64,000 nucleotides of DNA from Puccinellia tenuiflora (Eukaryota > Streptophyta > Magnoliopsida > Poales > Poaceae). The stretch covers positions 1,256,542-1,320,541 of the forward strand of contig QRDG01000519.1 of the NCBI GenBank assembly GCA_012064385.1, written 5' to 3'. The notes under the pieces are model-generated. The model had not been told where the DNA came from. It ran no database searches and worked only from the letters and a program-made list of their open reading frames with translations. The position numbers were made by a program, and so were the translations under genes. Shown piece after piece: positions 22,150-31,739 of the stretch. The number at the start of each line of letters is the position of its first letter. Within the stretch, counting starts at the first letter, position 1.

Positions 22150-22800
22150 CATAAGCATAATGTCCAAATTAGGACAGTTATAGCACTTCACCTTGGACTT
22201 ATCCCGAGACCGCTCAAGGCCACGGCCTTGACCTACACCATGCCCTCGTCCTCACGACGAGCTCTCAGCCTCGTGTCTTGCCTTCCACTTTGCACGGGTC
22301 AGCAGCAAGTGCTCCTCATCAACATCACCTCTTCCACGTAGACGCTCCTCGTGCGCCTTTGGCCGCCCAATGACCTCTTCCATCGTCATGGTCTTGAGAT
22401 CTCTGGAGAAACTTGTTGGGGACAGTGCAAAGGAGCTTCTTGATGACGTACGCCTCCTCAAACTCCTCACCAAGTGCTCGGATCTGGTTGACGATGGTCG
22501 TCAACCAGGAGGCGAAATTATCAACAGATTCTGACTCCTTCATGCGCAGCCCCTTGAACTCCGTCTTTGGAGTTTGTACCTTGGCGTCCTTCACACGCTC
22601 AACACCCATGTGCATAATCTTCAGGGCCTCCAAGGTCTCATTGGCTGTCTCCTTTACGTACACCAGGAAGAGCATGTCCTCAGGTATCCCTTGGTAGATG
22701 GCAGCCAAGGCCATTTGATCCTTACTCTCTTCCGGGGGCACCTTCGGATCTTTTGGCTCGACAGCATCCCAAAGCCGTTGGGCATGCATTTACACCTTCA
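22150..22800 (-). pseudogene. Gag of the small Copia element
   Basis: The minus-strand frame 22789-22325 encodes LWDAVEP, IYQGIPEDMLFLVYVKETAN, MHMGVERVKDAKVQTPKTEF, MKESESVDNFASWL, IRALGEEFEEAYVIKKLLCT and VPNKFLQ. This is the standard order of the UBN2 Copia gag domain. A frameshift follows near 22400, and remnants of an E.R-R-GR helix and of a CCHC knuckle (VKCYNC) continue to about 22150. No pol is present. The product would be particle-forming gag only. Confidence 0.75.
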
Positions 22801-22918
22801 TCTTGATGGACCATGCCAAGTAGTTGCTCTTTGTGAGCATAGGGTATCGAATGGAAACAATCTCTCCATCCTTCTCCATATCTCACTCAAGCTAACTCAA
22901 CGTGGCTCTGATACCAAT

Positions 22919-23246
22919 TCTAGGAGCTAAATCACTTAGCTCCCTTCTAGTAAGGTTGTGCTTCACACACGCACACCTCACTCCCACACAATCACCCCAG
23001 GAATATATGAAGCTCTATATGTCTTCTCAATATAGCACACAAGCTTAGCTTACAAGTGATAGGCATGTCATTATATAGGACTTACAATGTCGGTTCCTGT
23101 AACATATAGAAACTTGTACACAGAACGGCCCCTTTAAGCTATTCAACACTGACTTGAACACTTCTACTAGAACTCCTACATACTCAAGAAACTTCATGCA
23201 CCTAGCAAAAGCTTCATCCATAGATATGACAAGATTACTTCTGACA
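22919..23246 (-). repeat. Right LTR of the small Copia element
   Basis: Starts tctaggagcta where the left LTR has tgtaggagcta and ends in cttctgaca next to TCCTA. It differs from the left LTR by scattered substitutions and the shorter CA run. Confidence 0.8.
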
Positions 23247-23251
23247 TCCTA

Positions 23252-23869
23252 GTATCCTACCGCCGTTCCCTGTAAAAAATAAAATAAACTGAGTACAAAT
23301 ACTTGACTGGCAGCATTTTGCTAAGTGAAGAACTACTGGTTGCAAAACAGACTTTGTTATTGTCTGGTAAACATAAATTGCAGAGAATAATTACAGCGTG
23401 TCAAGATTCCAGATTGTGATATACTAGTAGCTTACTATTGCATTTAATTATGATTTTTTATATGAGACAACTTGAATTCGTGCAGGGAAAATTGATTAAG
23501 CATGTACTTTCAACATACTAGTGTACTTGGACCAAATCCTGTAATTTCTACAAATAAGCCACCAAATGTATAGTTGAAGGGAAAGTGCAGAATTTGTACA
23601 TCAGTTGGATTGTTCAATGTTACTAAAGTATGTCATAATTTAAAACTAAAACATTCCATTATGCCATGCATAAGTAGGATGTAAAATAAAACACTTGCCA
23701 GTAATGCCATTTCTGTTAATCTTGATGGACTAGAAATGGTATCTTTGTGGCACAAACCACAAAGTTACCGTGGGATATAGATCCAAGGTACCTTGACATA
23801 GGAAAGTCAGCATTCTACCATGACCTTGTCATATATCCTACGAGTGACATATCTGTGTGCACTGTGCAG
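23252..23869 (+). other. Remaining EME1-like intron sequence
   Basis: AT-rich and non-coding, ending with a polypyrimidine-poor acceptor GTGCAG at 23864-23869. No transposon ends were recognised. Confidence 0.4.
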
Positions 23870-24042
23870 GACCCAGCTTCAGTGTCAGAAGTGCCATATA
23901 TTCTATTTGTGCTCCAAGCTGAAGAATTCTGCGATCTTATTAGCAGTGGATCCTTCCTGGATCATGTTCTCGCAGTTCAAAGTAGCTATCCAACATTCAC
24001 TATTTGCTACGTCATTAATAAATTGATGAACTACATAAATAT
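23870..24042 (+). CDS. EME1: EME1-like exon 3
   Basis: Acceptor GTGCAG, donor AT|GTGG. It encodes VPYILFVLQAEEFCDLISSG and then YPTFTICYVINKLMNYIN. An open frame continues upstream of the acceptor to 23747 (LPWDIDPRYLDIGKSAFYHD). I treat that part as intron, but it could be coding if the acceptor is elsewhere. Confidence 0.72.
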
Positions 24043-24462
24043 GTGGTTGGTTTCTCAAAACTTGAATTAACATCTTTTACTGTTTTTGGTTGATCTTTTA
24101 TTGTATGGTAACTGTTTATGAAGCCTCTTGGCTCATAATGCAACCGATCGTAATTAGCCGAGAACATTATTTATGGCTTTGGCATGGTAATGTTTCCTAC
24201 TCATCATTCTCCGTTCGTTTGACCTGTTTATTATGTAGACCATAACCAACACAGTAACACACACACACACATGCAAGAATATCATCTAAGAATGAGCAGG
24301 AAAGGAAGAATGGACAGGAAAGGAAGAAAAGCTAGTTTGCATGATAGTTCTGTGTAATATTTTTGGAAATTTTCATACAATGTCGTAACCTGTTATTATT
24401 AGAAATTGTAATCATCTTTTGCTATTCGATCGTACTAAAATGTTGTTTTTTTGGCATGTTAG

Positions 24463-24526
24463 TGAGCTAAGTCACTATAGGAATCCATCCAGTTCTATTC
24501 ATTGGAGACGTCCACCAGTGGAAGAG
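24463..24526 (+). CDS. EME1: EME1-like exon 4
   Basis: Acceptor GTTAG, donor GAG|GTATG. It encodes SHYRNPSSSIHWRRPPVEE, the conserved linker before the C-terminal helical part. A 28-bp piece of it recurs in the downstream GC-AG intron. Confidence 0.72.
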
Positions 24527-24603
24527 GTATGTTTTCAACTCACCAACTGTATCAAAAACTTGAAATTTCTTTTTATAGAATTTGTAGTGGATTTGTGTTC
24601 CAG

Positions 24604-24722
24604 GTTTTATGCAAAATAGCAACACACTATGCTAGAGTTCACTCAAGGCTGTGTGTTGATGAAGCTGAAGTAGCAGAGCATGTTGTTGGCTTGACTTCTA
24701 GCCTAGCAAATTGCAAATTCAG
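24604..24722 (+). CDS. EME1: EME1-like exon 5
   Basis: Acceptor TTCCAG. It encodes VLCKIATHYARVHSRLCVDE and EAEVAEHVVGLTSSLANCKF, the most conserved block seen. It ends AG|GCAAGT, a GC donor. Confidence 0.8.
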
Positions 24723-24840
24723 GCAAGTTACATTTTAAGATCGGAATGGTTAACTTCACTGATGGTCTGTGTTTTCTTTTGGTAATTAAACTTTTTATTT
24801 TTCAAGAACCCGCAACCAAAAGTTGCATGTTATTTCATCA

Positions 24841-24868
24841 AGGAGTCCATCCAGTTCTATTCATTGGA
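24841..24868 (+). repeat. 28-bp partial copy of EME1 exon 4 in the next intron
   Basis: aggagtccatcc through attgga matches 24479-24506 at 27 of 28 bases. The match stops abruptly on both sides. Confidence 0.8.
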
Positions 24869-24999
24869 AGTTACAAGAGGGCTTTACTACTGGGACCATA
24901 GGCTGCCCGTCAAAACCTACTCCTCACCTGTACCTACTGAACCTCTTGCTAGTTCGCACAGCTCTAAGTTAACCATAGTAAGCTTAACCACTTAAGGTA

Positions 25000-25760
25000 A
25001 GACAGTGGTTTTGAGATCAAAGGCTCTAGCATTACATTCGAGCCAAATGTGATGCATGCCCACTATTGCCACCATGTACACTTCCTTTCTTCTCTGTCTG
25101 AGGGACCTGTTCTGAAGTCAACACCACCAATCACGCACTGTGCCATCAATGGAGGGAAGTAGTCTGGTCAAACCCTGCAAGCCCCATAGTCTGAACCAAA
25201 ATTCTCACGTGAAGGGACATTGCACAAGAAGTATGTTGATCGTTTCCTCATCACCAGCATCGGTTCAGCATCTGTTCCTCATCACCAACCAAACGTTTTT
25301 TTCCCTTAAGTGGCCCCGCCTCAATCGAACCCTGGAAAAAAGGCAGATACGATGATGCTGCCGAGTATTGACCATTACTTGTTACTCTCCAAGTGAAGCA
25401 GTCTTCATCTGTCGATAGAGGGTGCCTAGAGTCGACCAGCTGCCATAGATCAATGAACTCAAATTGCCTGAAGCAAAAGGGTTCCCTGAATATCAGAAAT
25501 CCATTTGGCATTAAGCTGAGTCTCTTGCACTGATCTTCCCTTCGCACCCCTCACCCCTACAAATTCCATCAGTGCAGAGGCAATCTGTTCAGGGCTCCTA
25601 TCATCGACCCACCGCCGTCTAGAAGCAAACATATCACCTTTTCCCACCACACACCTGGTTGCTGCCATGAACATCGATTCTGCCTCTTTAGAAAGTTTAA
25701 ACTGCAGACCTGACCACACTTTTCAGCCGTCCAGTGCACTCCATTCACCTCCAACCAATT
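25000..25760 (-). pseudogene. LINE ORF2 C-terminal fragment in an EME1 intron
   Basis: On the minus strand: LFMAATRCVVGKGD-like sequence (about 25690-25640), QIASALMEFV, WISDIQG, FEFIDLWQLVDS, DCFTWRVTSNGQYSAASSY (about 25400), then VRDWW and WLECNARAFD further down (about 25140-25020). These are the ordered landmarks of the plant LINE zf-RVT region. Several frames are involved, so it is a relic. Confidence 0.75.
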
Positions 25761-26032
25761 CTGAGTGCATCATTAAGCAGCTTTAGGTTATGAATTCCAG
25801 GTTCATCAAGCCTTGTTGGTCTGCAACAACATGCTCCAACCAATTCATCTTTTAATTTTTTTCCTTTGTTCCCTGTACTTTTAATGGTCATTGCTATACC
25901 ATTAGACCATTATTTTCATAAGGAGAGTAATACTTGATTGAGTTGATTCTGATTTATTAGATAATAACATCGAATCGAACATACAAAGGTATTTGGAAAT
26001 ATTCTATTATATGAAAAAAGTAAATATCAATG

Positions 26033-26346
26033 AACCACAACTATTGGATCGGAGATAATATGTAAGTACAAGTTTTAGATTGTTTACCATTTAACTGCAA
26101 CTATTAGGGTGGATGGTTGCAGCCCAAATCGTGTGTTTCAGCTCAGTTGACAGAGGTTCTGAGCTGTGAGGTCGACATTCTGATCTAACACGGAAAAACA
26201 AGCCTGGTAGAATCACTGTCAATTGAGCTGAAACACGAGATTTGGGTGGGCTGTAACCACCTGCTGCTATAGTTGCTGATTGCAGTTAAGTGGAAAAAAA
26301 TCCCAAAAGTTGTGGTTTTCAGAAACCTTAGTCCAATAATTGTGCT
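26033..26346. mobile_element. Foldback (MITE-like) inverted repeat
   Basis: The outer arms begin accacaactattgga on the left and end tccaataattgtg on the right. Inner arms cagcccaaatcgtgtgtttc (26120 onward) and gaaacacgagatttgggtgg (to about 26250) are near-perfect complements, and the taactgcaac/ttgcagtta pair lies between. The central loop is about 60 bp. No clear target duplication was found, so the superfamily is unknown. Confidence 0.6.
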
Positions 26347-26830
26347 TCCAAACTTTGATAACTGGTATAAGTAAAATTAAATTGTGCATATGTTTTTGCT
26401 CGATGGACGTACTTAATTTGACTTTAGTTTCCACCAAATTCAATTCAATGCTACCTTGCTAGTGGCAAGTGGCAACTAGTTTTCCAGTCGTCTTCACATT
26501 CACAAAATCAGGGGATAAATATGTCGAGGCTCCTATAAACACTAAAATTGTAGTTTTAATAATGTAAATGTGAAAATACACAAAAACACAAATTCTATGA
26601 GCTCTGCTACCATATTAAATATCTTCAATTATTACATGATGTTTTATGTAGCACTGACTTTGTAGGTAAAAGTTAACGGAGTATGTATCTAATGCCTTTA
26701 GATGGTATAATATCATATTCAACAATGTCATGTTGATTTATCTACTAATATGATTTTGTGTTTATTTGGTGGTTGTACTGAATTCTGATTCAGCTCCATA
26801 TTTCGTTAATTTTCCCCTTGACTGCTGCAG

Positions 26831-26920
26831 GAAACCACTGACATGGTTATCTGTGCGTGCTAACGGGGTAAGGATCCCTCAAGTTATCATTGACAGAGAT
26901 CCGTCTAGGAAAGATACCTG
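26831..26920 (+). CDS. EME1: EME1-like exon 6
   Basis: Encodes KPLTWLSVRANGVRIPQVII and DRDPSRKDTW, with the final Trp split across the next intron (TG|G). The donor is GTATCT. Confidence 0.7.
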
Positions 26921-27062
26921 GTATCTTGTGCTTACAATGGAAAATTATTTCTGTTTTTGCATGTATACTGTAAGCTGTGCACCTGCAGACTTTTACGTCT
27001 TTTGCATAAGGTTATTTGCAATTCTGTAGTTTGGCTCTTGAATTTGTTTTACTTCTGTGGTA

Positions 27063-27215
27063 CTCCCTCCGTATCATAATATAGTTTTAGCTATTCCCAT
27101 GTGGATTACATACGGATGTATATAGATGTATTTAGTGTGTAGATTCACTCATTTTGCTTCGTATGTACTCCGCATGGAAATAGGTAAACCATCTTATATT
27201 ATGATACGGAGGGAG
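27063..27215. mobile_element. Stowaway (Tc1/mariner) MITE
   Basis: 153 bp, with termini CTCCCTCCGTATCATAATAT and its inverse ATATTATGATACGGAGGGAG, and TA on both sides (27061-27062 and 27216-27217). It lies in the EME1 intron between exons 6 and 7. Confidence 0.93.
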
Positions 27216-27621
27216 TAGTAAATAGTTCAAACTTCCATAGAGTTGTAGAGACTAACGGAAAATGAGTTGCATTTTCCTTCAATAACATGGTTCTTCCTGT
27301 GCTTTCTATAGCTTAGTATCTCTCAAATCTGAGTTCAATACTCTAGTTAGTACCGTCGTCTAGTTCCCCATCGAAGAAACCCACCTGGTGAATCGAAATC
27401 TGAGCAATAGGATTGCAGTTTCGTAGGTGCACTTTAGATTTAAATGTTGGCCACGATAATGATAATTCTTTATTACGCTGCTTCCAGTCAAATCAGCCAA
27501 TTATACCTTCCAGCTATGCATCCACCTATAAGATCATTATTTTTCAAATCCCAAACATCCAGATCAGTGCTACATGTCTTTTTAATCCTATCTAATTCTT
27601 GGGAATCGTTGTTCGTGACAG

Positions 27622-27736
27622 GATGAAGTCTCTAATAGCTATCCCCAGAGTCCATCCAAGGTTTGCCCTTGCAATCTGGAAGAAGTATGGTACCATGAGA
27701 TCTCTTCTGAATGCATACATGGATCCCAGCAAAACT
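27622..27736 (+). CDS. EME1: EME1-like exon 7
   Basis: Acceptor GTGACAG, donor ACT|GTGAGT. It encodes MKSLIAIPRVHPRFALAIWK and KYGTMRSLLNAYMDPSK, matching the helix-hairpin-helix region of plant EME1. Confidence 0.78.
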
Positions 27737-27830
27737 GTGAGTGGAATGCTGCCTTTTTGTACCACAAGCATTGAGTGCAATAGTTGGTCGGTCTTCTTTG
27801 CAACTCTCTTATTTCTCGTGCATGTAACAG

Positions 27831-27980
27831 GATCGTGAGAAGGAGCTTTTGCTCCAGTACTTGAAGTGCGAAGACCGCCTAGGCGAGGAAAGCAGAATGC
27901 TGGGACCCGTATGTTCGAGCAGAGTGTACAGGACTCTCATGGGGCAAAATGGATCAGCGGAGGTGGATCCTGCTGCCTGA
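27831..27980 (+). CDS. EME1: EME1-like terminal exon
   Basis: Acceptor TAACAG. It encodes DREKELLLQYLKCEDRLGEE and SSRVYRTLMGQNG, ending in TGA at 27978-27980. Roughly 150 bp of 3'-UTR-like sequence follows. Confidence 0.78.
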   Translation, partial: DREKELLLQYLKCEDRLGEESRMLGPVCSSRVYRTLMGQNGSAEVDPAA

Positions 27981-27999
27981 GTAATCCCAAATTCCCAAT

Positions 28000-29116
28000 G
28001 GTCGATCTGTGCACGTAAGGAGGATCCTTTTAAGTCAGCGTATATGTATGTATTAGGTGTTGCACGACCACGACTTAATTACCATTCCACGCAGTGCTGC
28101 TTCTGTAATGAAGCCATTACCTGCCATACTACATGATAGGCGCTAATTATGTTCCGTTAAAACCCGTAGAGACAGAACGACCGTATGCCCGGGCCATGAC
28201 ATCTGAATGCTATGCTAGTTACTTTATGATCAGCTGCGATTTCCGTATGGGCTCTGCGGGTTCGACGGGCGGGTGCGTCCTGCCTATTGAACCCCACTGT
28301 CCGAGGTCGTTTGGTTGATCCTGATGTCTCCTGTCCACCTCGGTGGGATGGTCGTGGTGGTGTCTGGCCCCTTCAAGGGCTAGTGATCTCGAACGCCGAG
28401 GTGGTGGCCTCGGGAGGTGGACTGCACGGGCGTTCTGCGGCAAACGACGTTGTGGTGGTGATGGTCCTTTTCCTGGTCTAGGTGGCTGGCAGGGAGAGGA
28501 CGGCGAGGGATCCTGGCGTTGTGGCAGCCCAGATCGTGAGTTGGGAGCCAGACTCGTTGACGGGGGCGGTCTGAGATACCGGGTGTGGCGAAGGTTTTTT
28601 GTGGCGAAGGTTTTTTGCGGGCGAAAGCCCAGCGCTCCGGCGCCGACGGCGGCGATGCCTGCGGGTGTTGTAACCCTCTTGGGGGCGTTGTTGTGTTTAC
28701 CTTCGCCGCCTCTGCACTCCGGGTGAAAACCTTGACCTTCGGTCTCGACATTGGCGGCGTTTGGCGGCGTTTCCTTGTTGAGGGCTTTGTCGTGGAGTTG
28801 CGGTGTGTTTAGGCTTAGTCTCGTTGTCATCGGTGGCAAGTTTGGCTCTTCAGTGTTTTCTCTTTTTTATCCTTGATCTGCTTTGTAAGAGGATCACCTC
28901 ATCACTTTGTATCGGTTTGGCCGTTGGGCTTTATTTATAAAGCGGGGCGAAAGCCTGTTTCGTCAATCATCTTAAGCTGCACATCTACCAGAAATGACTT
29001 TTTGTACAGCAAAACAAGAAATAACTAACAATATGTGATATATTTACAAACTTTAGGTGATGAATCTGAAGCTAAATATAATCAAAGTGGCAAATCAAAT
29101 CAATTTTACAAAAGCA
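28000..29116 (+). repeat. EME1 3' flank and LINE-like 3' tail
   Basis: After about 150 bp of 3'-flanking sequence, a GC-rich block (about 28240-28800) leads into ctttgtatcggtttggccg and gggctttatttataaagcgg (about 28906-28945). I associate that with the 3' end of grass non-LTR elements. Long frames on both strands are low-complexity Pro/Arg readings. 28990-29116 is plain AT-rich sequence. The 5' limit and target duplication are not resolved. Confidence 0.4.
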
Positions 29117-29754
29117 CGGCATTCAAAAAAGCGGACGCTTAGTCACGCTTAAGCGTGAAAGCGAGCGTAGCGGAGACTTTCCGCTCTGTTTCAGGCCTGA
29201 GTGCAAGGTTAAGCGCCGACAGGTGGCAATCAAAAAAATTTGGGGGCTCTGGGAGGGAAAACGACCCCTTATTCCGCCCCTAGGGTTACCAATCGAAGCC
29301 ATTGCTAACCTAACCCCACAGCCCCAGTGTGCTCTCTCTCTCTATTCCTTGGTCTCCTGCGCCTGGGCCTAGTCGCCTGGCTTGGTCAGCAAAGTTTCTG
29401 CTCTCTCGCAAGTGAGTTGCTGCTCTCTCGCCGGCGACGCGTCCCGTTCCAATTGAAGATGATTGGGACCTCAACGGCGACGGGAGCTCAGGAGGAGAGG
29501 AAAGGGAGAGAGCCTAGGAGGAGAGGCAAGGGAGAGAGCTCAGGAGGATCGCCTGCGAGAGGAAGGAGGTGGATCGAGGGGAAAGGCAATGAAGAGGAAA
29601 GAGAAGAGGCTGGCGGCGCTAGGAGGAATGGAGGATTCACGTGATGGGTGCTAGGTTTATTGAGGGGGGAGCTGTCTGGGAGTAGTTAGTTGGGCCGTGT
29701 TGGGCCTGGCCGGCCTGGCAACTTTGCTCTGTTCACTACTAGGAAAAAGGCTAT

Positions 29755-29985
29755 CAGTGGCGCACCTTTTTGACATTCTGTGGCGCACCCGCAAATTTGT
29801 TGGGTGCGCCACAGAAATCTCGCCACTAAAATTTATTCTGTGGCGCACCTCCTCCGTGCGCCACAGAAATATTTCTGTGGCGCACCCACCGTGCGCCACA
29901 GAAATATTTCTATGGCGCACCCACCGTGCGCCACAGAACCACAGAAATATTTCTGTGGCGCACCCCTCTTACCATGCGCCACAGA
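29755..29985. repeat. Left subterminal palindrome array of the CACTA element
   Basis: About five back-to-back units of TTCTGTGGCGCACC, a short spacer and GTGCGCCACAGAA. Such subterminal motifs are typical transposase-binding sites in CACTA elements. A lone degenerate unit lies at about 30550-30590. Confidence 0.8.
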
Positions 29986-30094
29986 ATTTTTTTGAATTTC
30001 AAAAAAAAGGGCGGCCAGATCTAGATCTGGATCTGGCCAGATCTAGATCTGGTCGCCGGAATTTCGTTTCGTTTCGTTTTTTTGGAGGCCGTAT

Positions 30095-30520
30095 ATGGGT
30101 GGAGGAGGGAGTCGCCGGAGGTTGGTGGTCGCCGGAGTTCGCCGGAGGTGGAGGAGGAGGTCGCCGGAGTGGAGGAGGAGGTCGCCGGAGTGGAGGTGGA
30201 GGTCGCCGGGGTGGAGGAGGAGGTCACCGGAGGTTGAGGTCGCCGGGGTTGTGGAGGTGGTCGCCGGAGTTGTGGAGGTCGCCGGAGTTGTGGAGGAGGT
30301 CGCCGGAGGTGGAGGTGGAGGTGGAGGTGGAGGAGGAGTAGAGAAGATGTGGAGTAGAGGAGAAGAGATGGAGGAGGGAGGAGAAGGGGAGAGAAGTGTA
30401 GAGGAGAAGGGAAGAGGAGAAAGGAAGAGGAGAAAGGAAGAGGAGAAGTGGAGGGAGAAGTGGAGGGAGAAGTGGACGAGAGAAGGAGAAAAGGGAAAAG
30501 AGAGGGAGAAGGGGGTTGGC
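30095..30520. repeat. GGA/GGTCGCCGG tandem repeats inside the CACTA element
   Basis: Imperfect ggaggtcgccgga units of 15-30 bp (to about 30340), then purine-only GGA/GAAG repeats (to about 30510). The apparent proteins on either strand are composition artefacts. Confidence 0.7.
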
Positions 30521-30950
30521 GGGATTCAAAATTTCGAATCCCGCCCAATAATTCTGTGGCGCATCCTTGGCACATGCGTTACAGAATTTTTTTCCCTTTT
30601 TTGGATTTTTTTTGATTTTGCTGGGAAAATTCTTCTGTTGGGCATAACTTTTTTTTTTGGTTTGGAATTTGAGGATTTTGTGAATTGCTGACCGGGTAAA
30701 CCCGGGTGCGATCGAATCCGAAATTTTCTCTAGTTTTTTTTAAGGTATTATTCGCATTTTTTCGACGTCGTATGCAAAAGTTATGGCCATTATAAGATTT
30801 TTTTTTCATTTGTTGCAAAAAAGGTCAAAATTCATATTTCAAAATTTCTAGACCTACTAGACACTCATACCTAACTACATCGCAAAGGATTTTATTTATT
30901 GAATTTTTTATCATTTTATTTTACTTCCTACAAGACTAAAAAGGCGATCC

Positions 30951-30964
30951 GGGGGGGGGGGGGG
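30951..30964. repeat. G14 homopolymer
   Basis: Fourteen consecutive G just before the right subterminal array. Its length is uncertain in most sequencing chemistries. Confidence 0.9.
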
Positions 30965-30984
30965 TGATCCGAAGAAAAAAATTC

Positions 30985-31258
30985 TATGACGCACCAAGCT
31001 TGGTGCGCCACAGAATGTCACCTTTCTGTGGCGCACCAATCCAGGTGCGCCACAGAATTTTTTTTTCCAAAATTCACCAGTCCCCCCAGACGACTTTCTG
31101 TGGCGCACCGTGCTTGGTGCGCCACAGAAAGTCACATTTCTGTGGCGCATGTGGCCAGGTGCGCCACAGAAATGTGACTTTCTGTGGCGCACCAAGCACG
31201 GTGTGCCACAGAAACATATTTCTGTGGCGCACGAAAATTGGTGCGCCACAGAATGTCA
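30985..31258. repeat. Right subterminal palindrome array of the CACTA element
   Basis: Five TTCTGTGGCGCACC/GGTGCGCCACAGAA pairs with variable loops (aagctt, aatcca, gtgctt, tggcca and similar), mirrored relative to the left array. Confidence 0.8.
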
Positions 31259-31739
31259 CCCACCTATAACCCTTTTCCTAGTAGTGGTTTGGTGTGTAAT
31301 GGGCTATGTAAAGGAGAGAATCACGTGTGGGTGTTCTGTTTGCTGCTTGTAGTCTAGTCTGCTGGAGCTCTTTTTACTGCCTGTACTGCTCTTTTTACTG
31401 CCTACATTGCCTTCGCTGCTCTTGTCCTTATGCTTTTACCCTGAACGCTTAAGCTGCGCTTAAGCTCGTCTAAGTAGTAGTTCCTCTAGGCGGAGCCTCA
31501 CCGCTCGCTTAGCGCTCAGCGTTTTTTTGAACCTTGCAAAAGCATGCGTAAAAGAGGAGTAAAATCTGAACTCATCCTCTCTCGGACCATACTTGTAAAT
31601 AATCAGACCATACTTGTAAACAAGGCTCTCGACCCCTCCTCTCCGTCTTCCGTCTCCCATGTTGAGAGTCGCCTCGCTCTGTGCTCTTCCCTAGCTCATC
31701 TGCTTTCCCTCCGACTGTTGCTGTCCAGGGTGGGAATAA

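Larger units (their letters stand above)
21338..23246 (-). mobile_element. Small gag-only Copia LTR element
   Basis: LTR-like direct repeats at 21338-21665 and 22919-23246 are flanked by a perfect 5-bp duplication TCCTA (21333-21337 and 23247-23251). Minus orientation follows from the tRNA-iMet-type site TGGTATCAGAGC (complement at 22905-22916) next to the right LTR and a purine tract (AAGGGGGAAAT, minus) at 21666-21676. The inner end of the left LTR lacks a few bases present at the right LTR's outer end. Only gag-like sequence and a minisatellite lie inside. It is inserted in the EME1 intron 19580-23869, antisense to the gene. Confidence 0.82.
24723..26830 (+). other. GC-AG intron of the EME1-like gene
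   Basis: The donor is AG|GCAAGT and the acceptor CTGCAG. Only this pair keeps the CKFR-KPLTWLSV reading. The 2.1-kb intron holds a 28-bp exon-4 copy, a LINE fragment and a foldback element. Confidence 0.65.
19226..27980 (+). pseudogene. EME1: Crossover junction endonuclease EME1-like gene, 5'-incomplete and frameshifted
   Basis: EME1 is the non-catalytic ERCC4-family partner of MUS81. The nuclear heterodimer cleaves 3' flaps and branched DNA in repair and in interference-insensitive meiotic crossing over. Visible exons: 19226-19357, 19475-19579, 23870-24042, 24463-24526, 24604-24722, 26831-26920, 27622-27736 and 27831-27980 (TGA). The encoded order matches plant EME1: FIVAEIDPKVIES, a PYILFVLQAEEFCDL block, YPTFTICYVINKLM, HWRRPPVEE, HSRLCVDEAEVAEHVVGL, LTWLSV.ANG, LIAIPRVHPRFALAIWKKY (helix-hairpin-helix part) and a SRVYRTLM tail. 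The N-terminal part, about 150-200 residues in relatives, is missing. Exon 2 needs two one-base corrections. One intron uses a GC donor. Intron 19580-23869 is swollen by two transposons. Either it is a truncated pseudogene or the upstream exons are displaced and the indels are assembly errors. Confidence 0.78.
29734..31286. mobile_element. Small non-autonomous CACTA element (1.55 kb)
   Basis: Termini are CACTACTAGGAAAAAGG and, inverted, CACTACTAGGAAAAGGG, with a 3-bp duplication GTT on both sides (29731-29733 and 31287-31289). Both subterminal regions hold repeated palindromes. The interior has a GGA/GGTCGCCGG repeat tract, AT-rich filler and a G14 run. No transposase sequence is present, so mobility would depend on a CACTA transposase in trans. 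Confidence 0.9.
29117..31536. mobile_element. Non-autonomous hAT element interrupted by a CACTA element
   Basis: Flanked by the perfect 8-bp duplication CAAAAGCA (29109-29116 and 31537-31544). Ends are CGGCATTCAAAAAAGCGG and, inverted, CAAGGTTCAAAAAAACGC, followed by mirrored AAGCG/GCGCTTAAG motifs. Without the CACTA insert (29734-31286 plus one target copy) the element would be 864 bp. No transposase is present. The short CT-rich and GA-rich frames at 29330-29650 have no domain. Confidence 0.78.

Noticed and set aside
23747..23869. In-frame upstream extension of EME1-like exon 3 (LPWDIDPRYLD)
   Set aside because: A good acceptor lies at 23864-23869 and the conserved block starts after it. 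I kept the extension as intron, though cDNA could overturn this.
28219..28839. 206-codon Pro/Arg-rich minus-strand frame
   Set aside because: Low complexity in a LINE-like GC-rich 3' tail; no domain or start context.
29697..30691. Frames of 184-214 codons across the CACTA interior
   Set aside because: They read through palindromes and GGA repeats and contain no transposase motifs.
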